Assembly (NCBI RefSeq): GCF_004378355.1
Contig: NZ_SNUB01000012.1
Coordinates: 33,787 to 97,786, forward strand
DNA: 64,000 nucleotides
Reading direction: 5' to 3'
DNA from: Psychromonas algicola
GTDB taxonomy: Bacteria; Pseudomonadota; Gammaproteobacteria; Enterobacterales; Psychromonadaceae
Under the pieces are notes generated by a model. It ran no database searches and was not told the DNA's origin. It worked only from the letters and a program-made list of their open reading frames with translations. Of the stretch, positions 1-10,172 are shown piece by piece. Each line of letters begins with the position of its first letter. Position 1 is the first letter of the stretch. The position numbers and the translations under genes were made by a program.

Positions 1-1080
1 TAAATACAAACAAGCAATAACAGGAATAAACGTCATCACAGTTTGAATACCATTACCAACACCATACGCAAGTACATTAATAATCCAATCAGGCGTATTG
101 ATAACGCCTAACCAATGGGCCGTTTCATCAACAAAAACGGCGCCTGCGGTAATATCAAAAAAGTCGATAAATGCACTACCAATATTGATAGCAAACATAA
201 ACATTAAATACATGACCAATAAAAATACTGGAATGCCTGTAAAACTATTCAGTGTGATCGCATCAATTTTTTCAGTTAATGTTTGGCTTAAATGTCCTTT
301 GGTACGCACTGCCTGCTGAGTTAATTGATAAATATAGGTATAGCGAACATCGGCGATCTGTAAATCAAGATCAACACTTAACGTGTTTTTCAATTGTTTC
401 ACTTGTTCTTTTTCTGAGTCACTAAAATCTTTCATTACAGATTGGTCACCCTCAATGCATTTTATTGCAAGGGCTTTGTGATTCAATAAAGCAGAAGTTA
501 AAAATTGCGAAGTGTTAGCAATAACACTCTCTAACTCAGCACCGTAATTTAACGAAAAATCATTTTCTAAATCATTAAGGTTGATATGATTTAGCGTATC
601 AGTTAATTGTTTTACTGATTGTTGCTGCAATGCCGAAAGGCAAACAACCGGACAACCTAACTGTTTACTTAATAGTTTTTCATTAATGACAAGATGCTGT
701 TTATCAGCCAAATCCATTTTATTAAGTACAACTAATACGGGCAAACCTAACTCTAATAACTGTAGAGTGAGATATAAACTTCTTTCTAAACAACTTGCGT
801 CAATGATATTCAGTACCATATCAGGGCTGCTTTGCATAATATATTCAAAGGCGACTCGTTCATCTAAAGAAGAGCCTGACTGATCATTATCAAGATTATA
901 AATACCCGGTAAATCAACGACATTTACAACGTCTTTATTAGATAATTTAAATTGTCCTGTTTTTTTCTCAACTGTCACCCCACTCCAATTGCCTACTTTT
1001 TGATGTGAGCCTGTGAGTGCATTAAAGAGTGTTGTTTTTCCTGAGTTAGGGTTACCAATCGTTGCAATATTTAAACTCAT
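1..1080 (-). CDS. feoB: Ferrous iron transporter FeoB, N-terminal part (runs off left edge)
   Basis: GTP-dependent inner-membrane Fe(II) permease. About 360 residues are visible, roughly half of a usual FeoB. They cover the N-terminal G domain and the start of the membrane domain. G1 reads GNPNSGKTT at residues 9-17, G3 is DLPGIYNL and G4 is NKMD. A helical linker follows, then the first hydrophobic segments. The start ATG (1078-1080) lies directly after the feoA stop, so the two are translated together. The C-terminal permease half lies outside the window. Nothing visible is broken. Identification is firm from the motifs and the feoA partner. Confidence 0.95.
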   Translation of the reverse strand, partial: MSLNIATIGNPNSGKTTLFNALTGSHQKVGNWSGVTVEKKTGQFKLSNKDVVNVVDLPGIYNLDNDQSGSSLDERVAFEYIMQSSPDMVLNIIDASCLERSLYLTLQLLELGLPVLVVLNKMDLADKQHLVINEKLLSKQLGCPVVCLSALQQQSVKQLTDTLNHINLNDLENDFSLNYGAELESVIANTSQFLTSALLNHKALAIKCIEGDQSVMKDFSDSEKEQVKQLKNTLSVDLDLQIADVRYTYIYQLTQQAVRTKGHLSQTLTEKIDAITLNSFTGIPVFLLVMYLMFMFAINIGSAFIDFFDITAGAVFVDETAHWLGVINTPDWIINVLAYGVGNGIQTVMTFIPVIACLYL

Positions 1081-1081
1081 T

Positions 1082-1306
1082 TTAACGCTCCACTATAATT
1101 TGTTTTGCAACACTTTTACGTAATGCGATAGAACTATTTGCACAACGCACTGCAATGGGATCGCCTAATGGCGCAACACGTAATAATTGAATTTTTGCTT
1201 TAGGTAAAAAACCTAAATTGAGTAATTTTTTCCGCATCACGGGCTCAATAGCATTAATATTAATAATATTAGCTGTTTGCCCCACTTTTAATTCTGACAA
1301 GAACAT
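1082..1306 (-). CDS. feoA: Ferrous iron transport protein FeoA
   Basis: Small cytosolic SH3-like protein of 74 residues, the normal FeoA length, that supports FeoB activity. The family pattern is visible: a start of the type LSELKVGQTA, a central LLNLGFLPKAKI turn, a GDPIAV strand and a basic C-terminus. It is the first gene of feoAB, and its stop abuts the FeoB start. A ribosome site (AGGGAAA) precedes the ATG. Expression is probably iron-repressed through the Fur-like site about 60 bp upstream. Confidence 0.93.
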   Translation of the reverse strand: MFLSELKVGQTANIININAIEPVMRKKLLNLGFLPKAKIQLLRVAPLGDPIAVRCANSSIALRKSVAKQIIVER

Positions 1307-1365
1307 TTAATTTCCCTACCCATAGGCGATCAAGATAATCAATAAGCATAAGCTTTGATGATGAA

Positions 1366-1384
1366 ATTAATACAAATCATTATC
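1366..1384 (-). promoter_or_regulatory. Probable Fur box upstream of feoAB
   Basis: By my count this 19-bp stretch matches the Fur consensus (GATAATGATAATCATTATC) at 14 positions, with the right half (AATCATTATC) perfect. It sits 60 bp upstream of the feoA start, in the gap shared with the divergent YciH gene. Fur control of feoAB is well established in relatives. Binding here is inferred. Confidence 0.6.
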
Positions 1385-1537
1385 ACTTACAACAAGAGCA
1401 GATTAAAAGTATCAACTATAAACAGCGCAGTTGTTTTAGATCAATTAATAGAGAGTAGTAACCATTTTTATGGACGACTTTGCATCTTCAATAGGAACAG
1501 GTATAAACTACGAAAAAATAAACAAATAGGAACAATC

Positions 1538-1864
1538 ATGGATTTTGGTGAATTAAATTTAGTGTATTCCACTGACGGCGGCAAGGTGGAGAAAACCAAG
1601 CAAACACAAAAAGCCCCTGAAGGTGATGGCATCATACGTTTGCACCGCGAAACTAAAGGTCGCAAAGGTAAAGGAGTTACGTTAATTAAAGGCTTACAAC
1701 TTGATGAGAAAGCGCTCAAAGCATTAGCTAAAGATATTAAAAAGCGAACAGGTTGTGGTGGCACGGTGAAAGACTTCGTTATTGAGATCCAAACGGATCA
1801 ACGGGAAGTGATAAAAACGGTGTTAGAGAAGAATGGTTACACGGTGAAATTAGCAGGAAGTTAG
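1538..1864 (+). CDS. yciH: YciH-type translation factor (SUI1/eIF1 family)
   Basis: Cytosolic SUI1-domain protein of 108 residues, related to eukaryotic eIF1 and implicated in start-codon fidelity and stress translation. The basic segment RETKGRKGKGVTLIKGL and the core KRTGCGGTVKDF are family hallmarks, followed by IEIQTDQRE and a C-terminal GYTVKLAG. The reading frame stays open upstream to 1355, but homology begins at MDFGEL. The ATG at 1538 has a ribosome site (AGGAAC) at correct spacing, so I chose it. The gene is monocistronic and ends at a hairpin. Confidence 0.9.
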   Translation: MDFGELNLVYSTDGGKVEKTKQTQKAPEGDGIIRLHRETKGRKGKGVTLIKGLQLDEKALKALAKDIKKRTGCGGTVKDFVIEIQTDQREVIKTVLEKNGYTVKLAGS

Positions 1865-1896
1865 TGATTACCCAATGCTATAGCTATAAAAAGTAA

Positions 1897-1936
1897 TTGA
1901 ACGATTAAACAAGTAAAAAGCCCTTTAATCGTTCAA
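1897..1936. terminator. Hairpin between convergent yciH and the HopJ-like gene
   Basis: Perfect 13-bp inverted repeat, TTGAACGATTAAA at 1897-1909 pairing with 1924-1936, with a 14-nt loop. It lies between converging genes and is probably a bidirectional terminator, although the downstream T-run is interrupted. Confidence 0.6.
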
Positions 1937-1947
1937 AGAAATCATTT

Positions 1948-2292
1948 TTATTTAGCGATTAATGCTTCCGCGCTAAATTGAATACCTGACCAACCGTTAA
2001 TCATAAATTGGCGGATATTTTGGTGATCATTTGCATCAGGGTGACCTAATACATCATCGCGATAATAAGTACCAAAACAAGCTAGAGTTTTCGCTTCTGA
2101 TAACCCATTAAGTTTAGCAAATGAAAACAACTTACAAGAGCCTGAATTTTCTCCTGCAGCATTACTTTGTTGCCCATTTGTAAATGCAACTTCAATAAAA
2201 TCATAAAGATTTTCAATGACAGACATTGTTTCGGTAAATTCAATCGATTCAGGTTTTGTATCGAGTTTTTGTAAAAATTGTTCTAACGTCAT
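1948..2292 (-). CDS. HopJ-like protein (HopJ type III effector family)
   Basis: Protein of 114 residues matching the small family named after Pseudomonas syringae HopJ. It shows the acidic N-terminal helix region ending FTETMSVIENLYDF, the segment FTNGQ with ENSGSCKLFSFAKLN, and the ending FMINGWSGIQF. The family is widespread in free-living marine gammaproteobacteria that lack type III secretion, so the effector name is probably a historical label and the true role is unknown. No signal peptide or membrane segment is seen. It lies 15 bp downstream of yacG on the same strand and may be cotranscribed with it. Confidence 0.8.
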   Translation of the reverse strand: MTLEQFLQKLDTKPESIEFTETMSVIENLYDFIEVAFTNGQQSNAAGENSGSCKLFSFAKLNGLSEAKTLACFGTYYRDDVLGHPDANDHQNIRQFMINGWSGIQFSAEALIAK

Positions 2293-2307
2293 GCTCTTCC
2301 CTTGTGC

Positions 2308-2502
2308 TTAATCTTCTTCAAAGTAGATGGTTTTATTTTGAGGTAAGTTTTCTGGGCTTACCGATTCACCTTTAATGCGTTTTTCTTCATCAGCCCACTC
2401 ACCTAAGTCGATAAGCTGGCAACGTTTGCAACAAAAGGGACGGTATAAACTTTGTTTATCCCAAACCACCTCTTTTTGACAGGTTGGACAATTAACCTTC
2501 AT
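2308..2502 (-). CDS. yacG: DNA gyrase inhibitor YacG (zinc-binding)
   Basis: Small zinc protein of 64 residues that binds GyrB and inhibits gyrase. The four zinc cysteines are present as CPTC near the N-terminus and CCKRC around residues 24-28, followed by the typical [13 protein letters not shown]. The C-terminal tail is acidic. It lies downstream of zapD and coaE on the same strand, the usual coaE-zapD-yacG neighbourhood. A ribosome site (GGAAAT) precedes the ATG. Confidence 0.93.
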   Translation of the reverse strand: MKVNCPTCQKEVVWDKQSLYRPFCCKRCQLIDLGEWADEEKRIKGESVSPENLPQNKTIYFEED

Positions 2503-2582
2503 TACATTTCCTTAAAAGTACTCAACATTATCTTAAATTTATCATACCTAGACGTTACAAATGCGATTAATCAACAAAAAAA

Positions 2583-3335
2583 TTAACAAATAGTTTGCTC
2601 GAACTCGGTAATTGCCGCTTTGTTACGTCGGTTCTCCGCATTCGCATCCATAAAAGTAATAGAATAACGATGACGATGCCCAGAAATCATTGGGTAAACA
2701 TTTAGGTTAAGATTAACTTTAACTTCAATAAATAAAGCATCTTCTACTTCACCTTGAAAGAAACCATTTTTTGCAAATTGTGTCGTTTTAACACCTTGAA
2801 AACGTTTCATTTTCAAAAACAAGGTAAGTGCACGTTCTAAGGGTCTAAAATAATCAAACCATTGTGACGCTTGTTCTCGCCTTGAGGTAATTGGGCGAGT
2901 GAGCCAGAAATGATATTCAGGTAAATCAAAATTACAACAGCCACCGGGTATAAAAAAGCGTTGTTTTAAAGCAATTAAAAAACGACTATTTTTAAAAAAC
3001 TTAAGCTGTTTTGACATCCCGACCAATACATTAATTAATTCATCACTTTCTTTAATGTAGCTTTGAATCACTTCAGTATCAGCTTCTTTATAATTTAGCC
3101 ATGTTTTCATTTTGTCTGAAAGGATACGTAAATCTTTAATCAGCTCGTGTCGAATATCATTACGATCAGATAGTTCTACTAATTCAAAAAGGGATTTAAA
3201 GTAAACAAGAATTTGGTTGTCATTTTCAAGTAAAAGACTTTTGTTTATTTGTGAAAAAAGTAATTCGAAACGGAAATAATCACGACTTTTTTCTGTAAGT
3301 GGGTATTCAAAAGAAATCATTTTAATACTTTTCAT
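2583..3335 (-). CDS. zapD: Cell division protein ZapD
   Basis: Cytosolic FtsZ-bundling protein of 250 residues (DUF1342), the usual length. It starts with FEYPLTEKSRDYFRFE, a strong family signature, then runs through an all-helical N-terminal domain to a beta-rich C-terminal domain containing LPEYHFWL and a LNLNVYPMISGHRHRY stretch. It joins Z-ring filaments through the FtsZ C-terminal peptide, which is intact in the ftsZ gene of this window. It lies between coaE and yacG as in other gammaproteobacteria. Confidence 0.95.
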   Translation of the reverse strand: MKSIKMISFEYPLTEKSRDYFRFELLFSQINKSLLLENDNQILVYFKSLFELVELSDRNDIRHELIKDLRILSDKMKTWLNYKEADTEVIQSYIKESDELINVLVGMSKQLKFFKNSRFLIALKQRFFIPGGCCNFDLPEYHFWLTRPITSRREQASQWFDYFRPLERALTLFLKMKRFQGVKTTQFAKNGFFQGEVEDALFIEVKVNLNLNVYPMISGHRHRYSITFMDANAENRRNKAAITEFEQTIC

Positions 3336-3400
3336 TTTATTAGGGAATTAAAATGCATTAAAACTAGTACGTCCAACAATTTCACTTCGAAAAAGGCATC

Positions 3401-4000
3401 TTACTCAAGAAGCGCTAAGAATTGCTGATGCAATAGACTAATGCGATGTTTTAAAGCAACGAGATCTGCACTATTGTTATCAAGAACATAATCGGCTTTT
3501 GCTAAACGTGCTTGCCTGCTTAATTGTGAATTCATAATGGCCTGTATTTGTGCGTCATTATTTCCATCACGTTGTGTTGCTCTTTTTATTTGATTTAATT
3601 CGGTCACATCAACAACTAAATTGTAATTGGTATATTGATTTAACTTATTTTCAAACAGTAACGGCGCTTCTAATATCACATATTGACTACGCGCTTCAGC
3701 AAGTTGAGTTAACATACTTTCCCGGATGAGAGGATGTAATAACTCATTGAGCCATTGCTTTTTTTCTTCACATTGAAAAATAATATCGCGCAACTTAGCT
3801 CTATCTAAAGCACCATTAACGTCTATGACTCCTGCCCCAAAAAAGAGTTCAATGTCATGCAACGCATTTTCTCCAGGTGCAACCACTTCACGAGCCACTT
3901 GATCAGCATCAATGACTTCAATTCCTAGTGCTTTAAATTCTTTGGCCACTGTTGATTTACCACTACCAATGCCGCCTGTTAAGCCAATTATTAAATTCAT
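3401..4000 (-). CDS. coaE: Dephospho-CoA kinase
   Basis: Last enzyme of coenzyme A synthesis, phosphorylating the 3'-OH of dephospho-CoA with ATP. P-loop GGIGSGKST lies at residues 9-17, followed by the DADQVAREVV substrate segment, LLHPLIR and the lid region RATQRDG. The frame is open up to 4039, but homology starts at MNLIIGLTGG, so the ATG at 3998-4000 is preferred, giving 199 residues against about 206 in E. coli. Many relatives carry pilBCD next to coaE; here coaE is divergent from nadC with no pilus genes between. Confidence 0.94.
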   Translation of the reverse strand: MNLIIGLTGGIGSGKSTVAKEFKALGIEVIDADQVAREVVAPGENALHDIELFFGAGVIDVNGALDRAKLRDIIFQCEEKKQWLNELLHPLIRESMLTQLAEARSQYVILEAPLLFENKLNQYTNYNLVVDVTELNQIKRATQRDGNNDAQIQAIMNSQLSRQARLAKADYVLDNNSADLVALKHRISLLHQQFLALLE

Positions 4001-4079
4001 ACTTTTATTCTCTCTATGATGATCTACTTTGATTGACACTTTTGTTAAAGTTAAGTCGTTAGATCATTGGTATTCGTAG

Positions 4080-4982
<903 letters not shown>

Positions 4983-4999
4983 AGCAATTTATAAAAACC

Positions 5000-5046
5000 C
5001 TCCTACACTTTTAAATGCAGTTAAAATCATTTACAAAGTGTAGGAG
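5000..5046 (+). promoter_or_regulatory. Hairpin that buries the ligase ribosome-binding site
   Basis: Twelve-base perfect inverted repeat: CTCCTACACTTT at 5000-5011 pairs with AAAGTGTAGGAG at 5035-5046, with a 23-nt loop. The right arm contains the Shine-Dalgarno AGGAG (5042-5046) of the gene starting at 5055. It could be a translational switch or a nadC terminator without a T-run. The first reading is favoured because of the exact overlap with the ribosome site. Confidence 0.55.
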
Positions 5047-5054
5047 AAATTGTT

Positions 5055-5942
5055 ATGCCTTTATTGCCCATAAAACAGTTAACACAACATCACTCACTTC
5101 CCTTAACATCGCTTTTATTGTTCAGCCTGACACTCTTTACCTTTTCATCACTGACACCAAGTTATGCTCAATCTCCACCGATTCAACTCGCGACTCAATT
5201 TCGAGAGGATATTAATGTTAAAGAATATTACGTTAGCGAAAAGCTAGATGGCATTCGAGGTTATTGGAATGGTAGTCAGTTACTATCCAAACAAGGTAAC
5301 CCTTTTACTGCGCCAGAGTGGTTTACTGAGTTTTTTCCTCATCAACCTTTAGATGGTGAGTTATGGATTGGTAGAGAGCAGTTTGAAGCCGTATCCAGTA
5401 TTGTCCGCACACAGAACAATAATAATGCTGAATGGAAAAAGATAAAGTTTATGATCTTCGATTTACCAAGCAGCCAACAACCATTTCATGAACGAGTCGC
5501 TACAATGCAAAAAATAGTCGCTCAATCAAAAAGCCCTTATTTAAAGGTCATCGAACAAAAGAAAGTGGATAACAACAAAGCATTACAGCAACTATTAGAT
5601 GATATTGTAAAAATGAAAGGTGAAGGTTTGATGTTACATCATCAAGATGCTTTGTATCAGGTAAAACGTAACCGAGACCTAATGAAGCTTAAAAAGTTTG
5701 AGGATGCTGAAGCCACTGTGATCGCTCACCTTCCAGGAAAAGGTAAGTTTGAAGGTATGCTAGGATCAATATTAGTAGAAACTGAGACAGGTATTCGATT
5801 TAAAATAGGCTCGGGTTTTAGCGATCAAGAACGTCAAAATCCTCCGCCAATTGGCAGCACAATCACTTATAAATTCACCGGAAAAACAAGTAACAACATT
5901 CCTAGGTTTGCCTCCTTTATGCGGATTAGGTACCCGTATTAA
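5055..5942 (+). CDS. ligE: Secreted ATP-dependent DNA ligase (LigE type)
   Basis: Minimal ATP-dependent DNA ligase of 295 residues, joining nicks by an enzyme-AMP intermediate. All nucleotidyltransferase motifs are visible: motif I SEKLDGIRGYW with the adenylated Lys63, motif III LDGELWIG, IIIa FMIFDLP, IV EGLMLH and V LMKLKKF, then an OB domain with GSGFSDQER. The first ~39 residues form a clear Sec signal (hydrophobic LLLFSLTLFTF, cleavage near SYAQS), so the enzyme should work in the periplasm. It probably acts on extracellular or incoming DNA during uptake. It is separate from the replicative NAD-dependent LigA. Confidence 0.9.
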   Translation: MPLLPIKQLTQHHSLPLTSLLLFSLTLFTFSSLTPSYAQSPPIQLATQFREDINVKEYYVSEKLDGIRGYWNGSQLLSKQGNPFTAPEWFTEFFPHQPLDGELWIGREQFEAVSSIVRTQNNNNAEWKKIKFMIFDLPSSQQPFHERVATMQKIVAQSKSPYLKVIEQKKVDNNKALQQLLDDIVKMKGEGLMLHHQDALYQVKRNRDLMKLKKFEDAEATVIAHLPGKGKFEGMLGSILVETETGIRFKIGSGFSDQERQNPPPIGSTITYKFTGKTSNNIPRFASFMRIRYPY

Positions 5943-5987
5943 AGCAAGCATTTGTTAGATTAAAAACAACAAGGGCATGTATAAGTG

Positions 5988-6374
5988 TTAACTTAACTTC
6001 TTAATAACGCTTATATTTGCCTTTGGAAACTCATAGTTATCTAATTCAGCTAAACTAACCCATTTTAGCTCCTGACCTTCTAAGCCTTTTGCTTCACCTG
6101 TAAAATTATTTACTAAAAAGAAGTTCAAACTTAATGCTAATTGATCATATTGAAACTTTAATGAATCAAATAATGTGTACTCAATTGCTGTTAAACCAAC
6201 TTCTTCTTTTAACTCACGGATCATCGCAACTTCAAGAGATTCTTCACCTTCAACTTTACCACCAGGAAACTCCCATTTACCCGCTAAATGTTGCCCCTTC
6301 TGACGACGAGTGATCAAAAACTGTTGCTGTTCATTTTTTACGATAGCAATGCTAATGGTTTCTTTTTTTTGCAT
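5988..6374 (-). CDS. mutT: 8-oxo-dGTP diphosphatase MutT
   Basis: Nudix hydrolase of 128 residues that removes 8-oxo-dGTP from the nucleotide pool, preventing A:T to C:G transversions. The Nudix box (G-x5-E-x7-REUxEExGU) is complete at residues 39-61, with the catalytic core RELKEEVG. The LAGKWEFPGGKVE segment is typical of MutT proper, and the position downstream of secA is the canonical neighbourhood. A terminator lies between secA and this gene, so it may use its own promoter or read-through. Confidence 0.94.
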   Translation of the reverse strand: MQKKETISIAIVKNEQQQFLITRRQKGQHLAGKWEFPGGKVEGEESLEVAMIRELKEEVGLTAIEYTLFDSLKFQYDQLALSLNFFLVNNFTGEAKGLEGQELKWVSLAELDNYEFPKANISVIKKLS

Positions 6375-6410
6375 AATCAGCTCTATTCCTTGATTGTGAT
6401 AAAAAGATAG

Positions 6411-6448
6411 ATAATAAAAAAGGTGGTCTTCAATGAAGTACCACCTTT
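6411..6448 (-). terminator. Intrinsic terminator after secA
   Basis: On the minus strand a 9-bp stem (AAAGGTGGT/ACCACCTTT, plus-strand arms 6419-6427 and 6440-6448) with a 12-nt loop is followed directly by a T-run (TTTTTTATT). This is a classic rho-independent terminator at the end of secA. Confidence 0.85.
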
Positions 6449-6470
6449 ATAGATAAGCCAGAATTATAAA

Positions 6471-9185
6471 CTAACCTAGTTTACCATGACATTGTTTGTA
6501 TTTTTTGCCTGAGCCACATGGACATGGGTCATTACGTCCGACTTTTTTATCATGACGAACGAATGTATCCGAACCTTCTTCCACAGACTCTTCTTCTTTC
6601 TCTGCGCCACCATGCTGATATTGAATATTCGCTTTCGCTTCTTCAGCACGACGTTGTTCTTCAATTGCTTCAGCTTCTTCACGGCTTTGAATTTGTACTT
6701 TAGACAGAATTTTAACCACGTCCGTTTTTAAATTCTCAAGCATAGCGATGAACAGTTCAAAAGATTCGCGTTTGTATTCTTGTTTTGGATCTTTTTGTGC
6801 GTATCCACGTAAATGAATACCTTGACGAAGATGATCCATTGCAGCTAAGTGTTCTTTCCAAAGCATATCGATGGTTTGTAGCATGACTGATTTTTCAAAC
6901 CCTGCAATAATGCTTTCGCCCACTTGTTCTTTTTTCTCTTGATAAGCGGCTTTAGCATGCTCAACAATATTTTCGCGAATCGTTTCTTCTTGTAGATTTG
7001 CATCATCCGCTAGCCATTGCTGAACAGGTAAATCAATAGCGAAGTCTTGTTTTAGACGGCTTTCTAAGCCAGCTAGATCCCACTGTTCTGTTAACGAATG
7101 CAGTGGTACATATTCATCAATACAACTGTTGAATACATCATCCCAAATTAATGCGATATTTTCTGAAATTTCTTCACTATCCATCACACCGTTACGTTGT
7201 TGGTAAACGACTTTACGTTGATCATTCGCTACATCATCAAAATCTAGCAATGATTTACGCATATCAAAGTTACGTCCTTCAACTTTACGCTGTGCATTTT
7301 CGATTGCGCGGCTTACCCAAGGATGTTCAATCGCTTCACCGTTTTCCATGCCTAATTTTTTCATCATATTAGACACTTTTTCAGATGCGAAGATGCGCAT
7401 TAATGAATCTTCCATCGATAGGTAAAAACGACTTTCACCAGCATCACCTTGACGACCAGCACGACCACGTAGCTGGTTATCGATACGACGAGATTCATGA
7501 CGCTCAGTACCAACAATATATAAGCCACCTGCTTCTAATACTGCAGCTTGATCAGCTTTCCATGCGGCTGTTTCAGCTTCAATTTGTGCTTCAGTTAATT
7601 CACCTAATTTTTCAAGACGATTTTGTAAGTTACCGCCTAACACAATATCCGTACCGCGGCCGGCCATATTGGTTGCGATAGTCACAGAGCCTAACGCACC
7701 AGCTTGCGCAATAATATCAGCTTCTTTTTCATGGAATTTAGCATTTAACACACTATGTTTAATTTTTGCTTTATCCATCAACTGAGATAATAATTCTGAA
7801 CTTTCGATAGAAACGGTACCGATCAAAACGGGCTGACGACGTTCTAAACGCGCTTTAATATCTTCAATAATCGCTTCATATTTTTCAAGACTGCTTAAGT
7901 AAACTAAGTCACCGCGGTCAATACGCGTCATAGGACGGTTAGTTGGAATAACGATCGTTTCTAAACCATAAATAGATTGGAATTCAAAAGCCTCAGTATC
8001 GGCTGTACCTGTCATCCCACCTAGTTTTTCATATAAACGGAAGTAATTTTGGAAAGTAATAGAAGCAAGCGTTTGGTTTTCATTTTGAATTTGCACACCT
8101 TCTTTCGCTTCAACCGCTTGGTGTAAACCTTCAGACCAGCGACGACCAGGCATTGTACGACCAGTGTGCTCATCAACAATAACAACCTCACCTTGTGCAG
8201 TCACAATATATTCAACATCGCGTTCAAATAGTGTGTGAGCACGTAATGCAGCATTAACATGGTGCAATAAGCTGATGCTTGAAGCTGAATATAACGATTC
8301 ATTTTCTTCTAATAAACCACGCTCTTGTAGAATATTCTCTACTTTTTCTTGGCCACGTTCAGTTAATAACACCTGTTTACTTTTTTCATCAACAGTGAAA
8401 TCACCTTCGCCAATATATTCTTCAGTATCTTCTTTATCTTGTTTTACAAGCAATGGAATAATGCTATTTAATTTAGTGTAAAGCGTTGCATCGCCATCAG
8501 TAGGACCAGAGATGATTAATGGGGTTCTCGCTTCATCGATTAAAATAGAATCCACTTCATCGACAATAGCAAAGTGCAAGCCGCGCATAACACGCTGAGA
8601 AGCTTCAAAGGCCATATTGTCACGTAAATAATCGAAACCAAATTCGTTATTTGTTCCGTAAGTAACGTCAGCCGCATACGCTGCAAGTTTTTCATCATGT
8701 GACATACCAGACAGGTTAATACCTACTGTTAAGCCTAAAAACTCAAATAACTGAGCATTCCATTCAGCATCACGTCGCGCTAAGTAATCATTTACTGTAA
8801 TAACGTGAACACCATTACCCGTCAAAGCATTAAGGTAAGCAGGTAACGTTGCTGTTAATGTTTTACCTTCACCAGTACGCATTTCTGCGATTTTATTTTC
8901 ATTTAAAACCATGCCGCCAATAAGCTGAACATCAAAATGACGCATTCCGAAAACACGTTCTGATGCACTACGTACAACAGCAAAAGCTTCAACTAAAATA
9001 TCATCAACCGTTTCACCATTAGCGAGACGTTCTTTGAAGTAAACGGTTTTTGCTTTTAACTCATCATCAGATAAGGCTTTTATTTCAGGCTCAATCTTAT
9101 TAATTTCATCAACAATTTTGCGCAAGTTTTTTAGATAACGGTCGTTTCGACTGCCTATTATTTTTGTTATTAGCGATGTGATCAT
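6471..9185 (-). CDS. secA: Preprotein translocase ATPase SecA
   Basis: Motor of Sec-dependent export, 904 residues, full length. Visible: Walker A MRTGEGKT at 102-109, DEVD at 209-212, the preprotein cross-linking region, the second nucleotide-binding fold with [11 protein letters not shown] and [10 protein letters not shown], the helical scaffold, and the C-terminal zinc/SecB-binding motif [14 protein letters not shown]. It lies 41 bp downstream of the M23 peptidase gene. The secM arrest-peptide gene found before secA in enterobacteria is absent here, so any secretion feedback must work differently. Confidence 0.98.
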   Translation of the reverse strand: MITSLITKIIGSRNDRYLKNLRKIVDEINKIEPEIKALSDDELKAKTVYFKERLANGETVDDILVEAFAVVRSASERVFGMRHFDVQLIGGMVLNENKIAEMRTGEGKTLTATLPAYLNALTGNGVHVITVNDYLARRDAEWNAQLFEFLGLTVGINLSGMSHDEKLAAYAADVTYGTNNEFGFDYLRDNMAFEASQRVMRGLHFAIVDEVDSILIDEARTPLIISGPTDGDATLYTKLNSIIPLLVKQDKEDTEEYIGEGDFTVDEKSKQVLLTERGQEKVENILQERGLLEENESLYSASSISLLHHVNAALRAHTLFERDVEYIVTAQGEVVIVDEHTGRTMPGRRWSEGLHQAVEAKEGVQIQNENQTLASITFQNYFRLYEKLGGMTGTADTEAFEFQSIYGLETIVIPTNRPMTRIDRGDLVYLSSLEKYEAIIEDIKARLERRQPVLIGTVSIESSELLSQLMDKAKIKHSVLNAKFHEKEADIIAQAGALGSVTIATNMAGRGTDIVLGGNLQNRLEKLGELTEAQIEAETAAWKADQAAVLEAGGLYIVGTERHESRRIDNQLRGRAGRQGDAGESRFYLSMEDSLMRIFASEKVSNMMKKLGMENGEAIEHPWVSRAIENAQRKVEGRNFDMRKSLLDFDDVANDQRKVVYQQRNGVMDSEEISENIALIWDDVFNSCIDEYVPLHSLTEQWDLAGLESRLKQDFAIDLPVQQWLADDANLQEETIRENIVEHAKAAYQEKKEQVGESIIAGFEKSVMLQTIDMLWKEHLAAMDHLRQGIHLRGYAQKDPKQEYKRESFELFIAMLENLKTDVVKILSKVQIQSREEAEAIEEQRRAEEAKANIQYQHGGAEKEEESVEEGSDTFVRHDKKVGRNDPCPCGSGKKYKQCHGKLG

Positions 9186-9226
9186 TTTGCTTTTCTCATT
9201 ATAAAAAATCGGATAAAAGTGGCGAT

Positions 9227-10156
9227 TTAACTTGGTAATCTATGTATATATCTATTTGGATCTATTTGTCGGCCATATTTAATGACCTCGTAATGAACAT
9301 GTGGCCCAGTAGAGCGACCTGTACTGCCCATCACAGCAATTTCTTGCCCTTTTTCAACAACCTCTCCAACAGAGACGAGTAAGGACTTAGCATGCGCATA
9401 ACGTGTTACAAAACCACTACCATGATTGACTTCAACCATTAGGCCATAACCGCTACGCTGTTCTGATGCAGTCACCACACCAGCTGCAGCTGCAATAATT
9501 GGCATGCCAGAATAACCAGCAATATCAACACCACGATGACGGCGTAAACCTCCCGTAAAAGGATCGGTACGCGTACCAAAAGGTGAGGAAATCCAAGAAC
9601 CTTTACCTAGAATTGGACGACCAGAAATAAATAACTCATTAACTAGATGGTGATTGTTTAATGTAATTTCAAGTTGCTCTAGGCGATTTTGAGTATTTTG
9701 CAGCTGATTTGAGAGCTGCCCTACACTTTTGCTTAAGGAGGATAACTCACTATTCGTTGTTAAAACAGAGGGATATAGCTTACTTAAAGGAATATTTTGA
9801 TTAATATCAAACTCAAATTCTTCTTTTGGCAGTTTTGATTTTTCGATAATGCGCTGGCCAAGGTTATTTAGACGATTATTTTGAGCCTCTAACTCGCCTA
9901 TTTGAGCGGCTAAAGCTCGTATTTGCTGATTAGTTTGAGATTGAATAGCTTGCAAGTATTGTTCTTTTATTAAATTTCTTTCGTTAATTGAATTGATTTT
10001 ATATTGAGTAAGTTGTTGATGATAATGGGATTGTAATAACCAAGCACTTGTCATTAATATTGTAACGATCAAGACACAGATAAAAATAAATGTCGATCTT
10101 GTTATAGAAAATCCACGTTTAAATTCCTTCCCTTTATAAATAACCGTTATACTCAT
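9227..10156 (-). CDS. Membrane-anchored M23 (LytM-type) murein peptidase
   Basis: Probable periplasmic zinc endopeptidase cleaving peptidoglycan cross-links. Of 309 residues, 1-20 are cytosolic, about 21-41 form one membrane segment, about 48-170 are coiled-coil-rich, and the M23 domain spans about 180-305. Zinc and catalytic residues are intact: H207 and D211 in HRGVD, H255 in RYAHAK, and HVH at 286-288. The gene precedes secA, in the place taken by secM in E. coli; this order is shared with Shewanella-like relatives. Intact catalytic residues argue for an active hydrolase rather than an EnvC/NlpD-like regulator. Confidence 0.88.
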   Translation of the reverse strand: MSITVIYKGKEFKRGFSITRSTFIFICVLIVTILMTSAWLLQSHYHQQLTQYKINSINERNLIKEQYLQAIQSQTNQQIRALAAQIGELEAQNNRLNNLGQRIIEKSKLPKEEFEFDINQNIPLSKLYPSVLTTNSELSSLSKSVGQLSNQLQNTQNRLEQLEITLNNHHLVNELFISGRPILGKGSWISSPFGTRTDPFTGGLRRHRGVDIAGYSGMPIIAAAAGVVTASEQRSGYGLMVEVNHGSGFVTRYAHAKSLLVSVGEVVEKGQEIAVMGSTGRSTGPHVHYEVIKYGRQIDPNRYIHRLPS

Positions 10157-10172
10157 AAAACCTAATTCACTA

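Noticed and set aside
1355..1537. N-terminal extension of YciH by 61 codons
   Set aside because: The extra residues are not family-like, cover the Fur box, and the ATG at 1538 has a good ribosome site.
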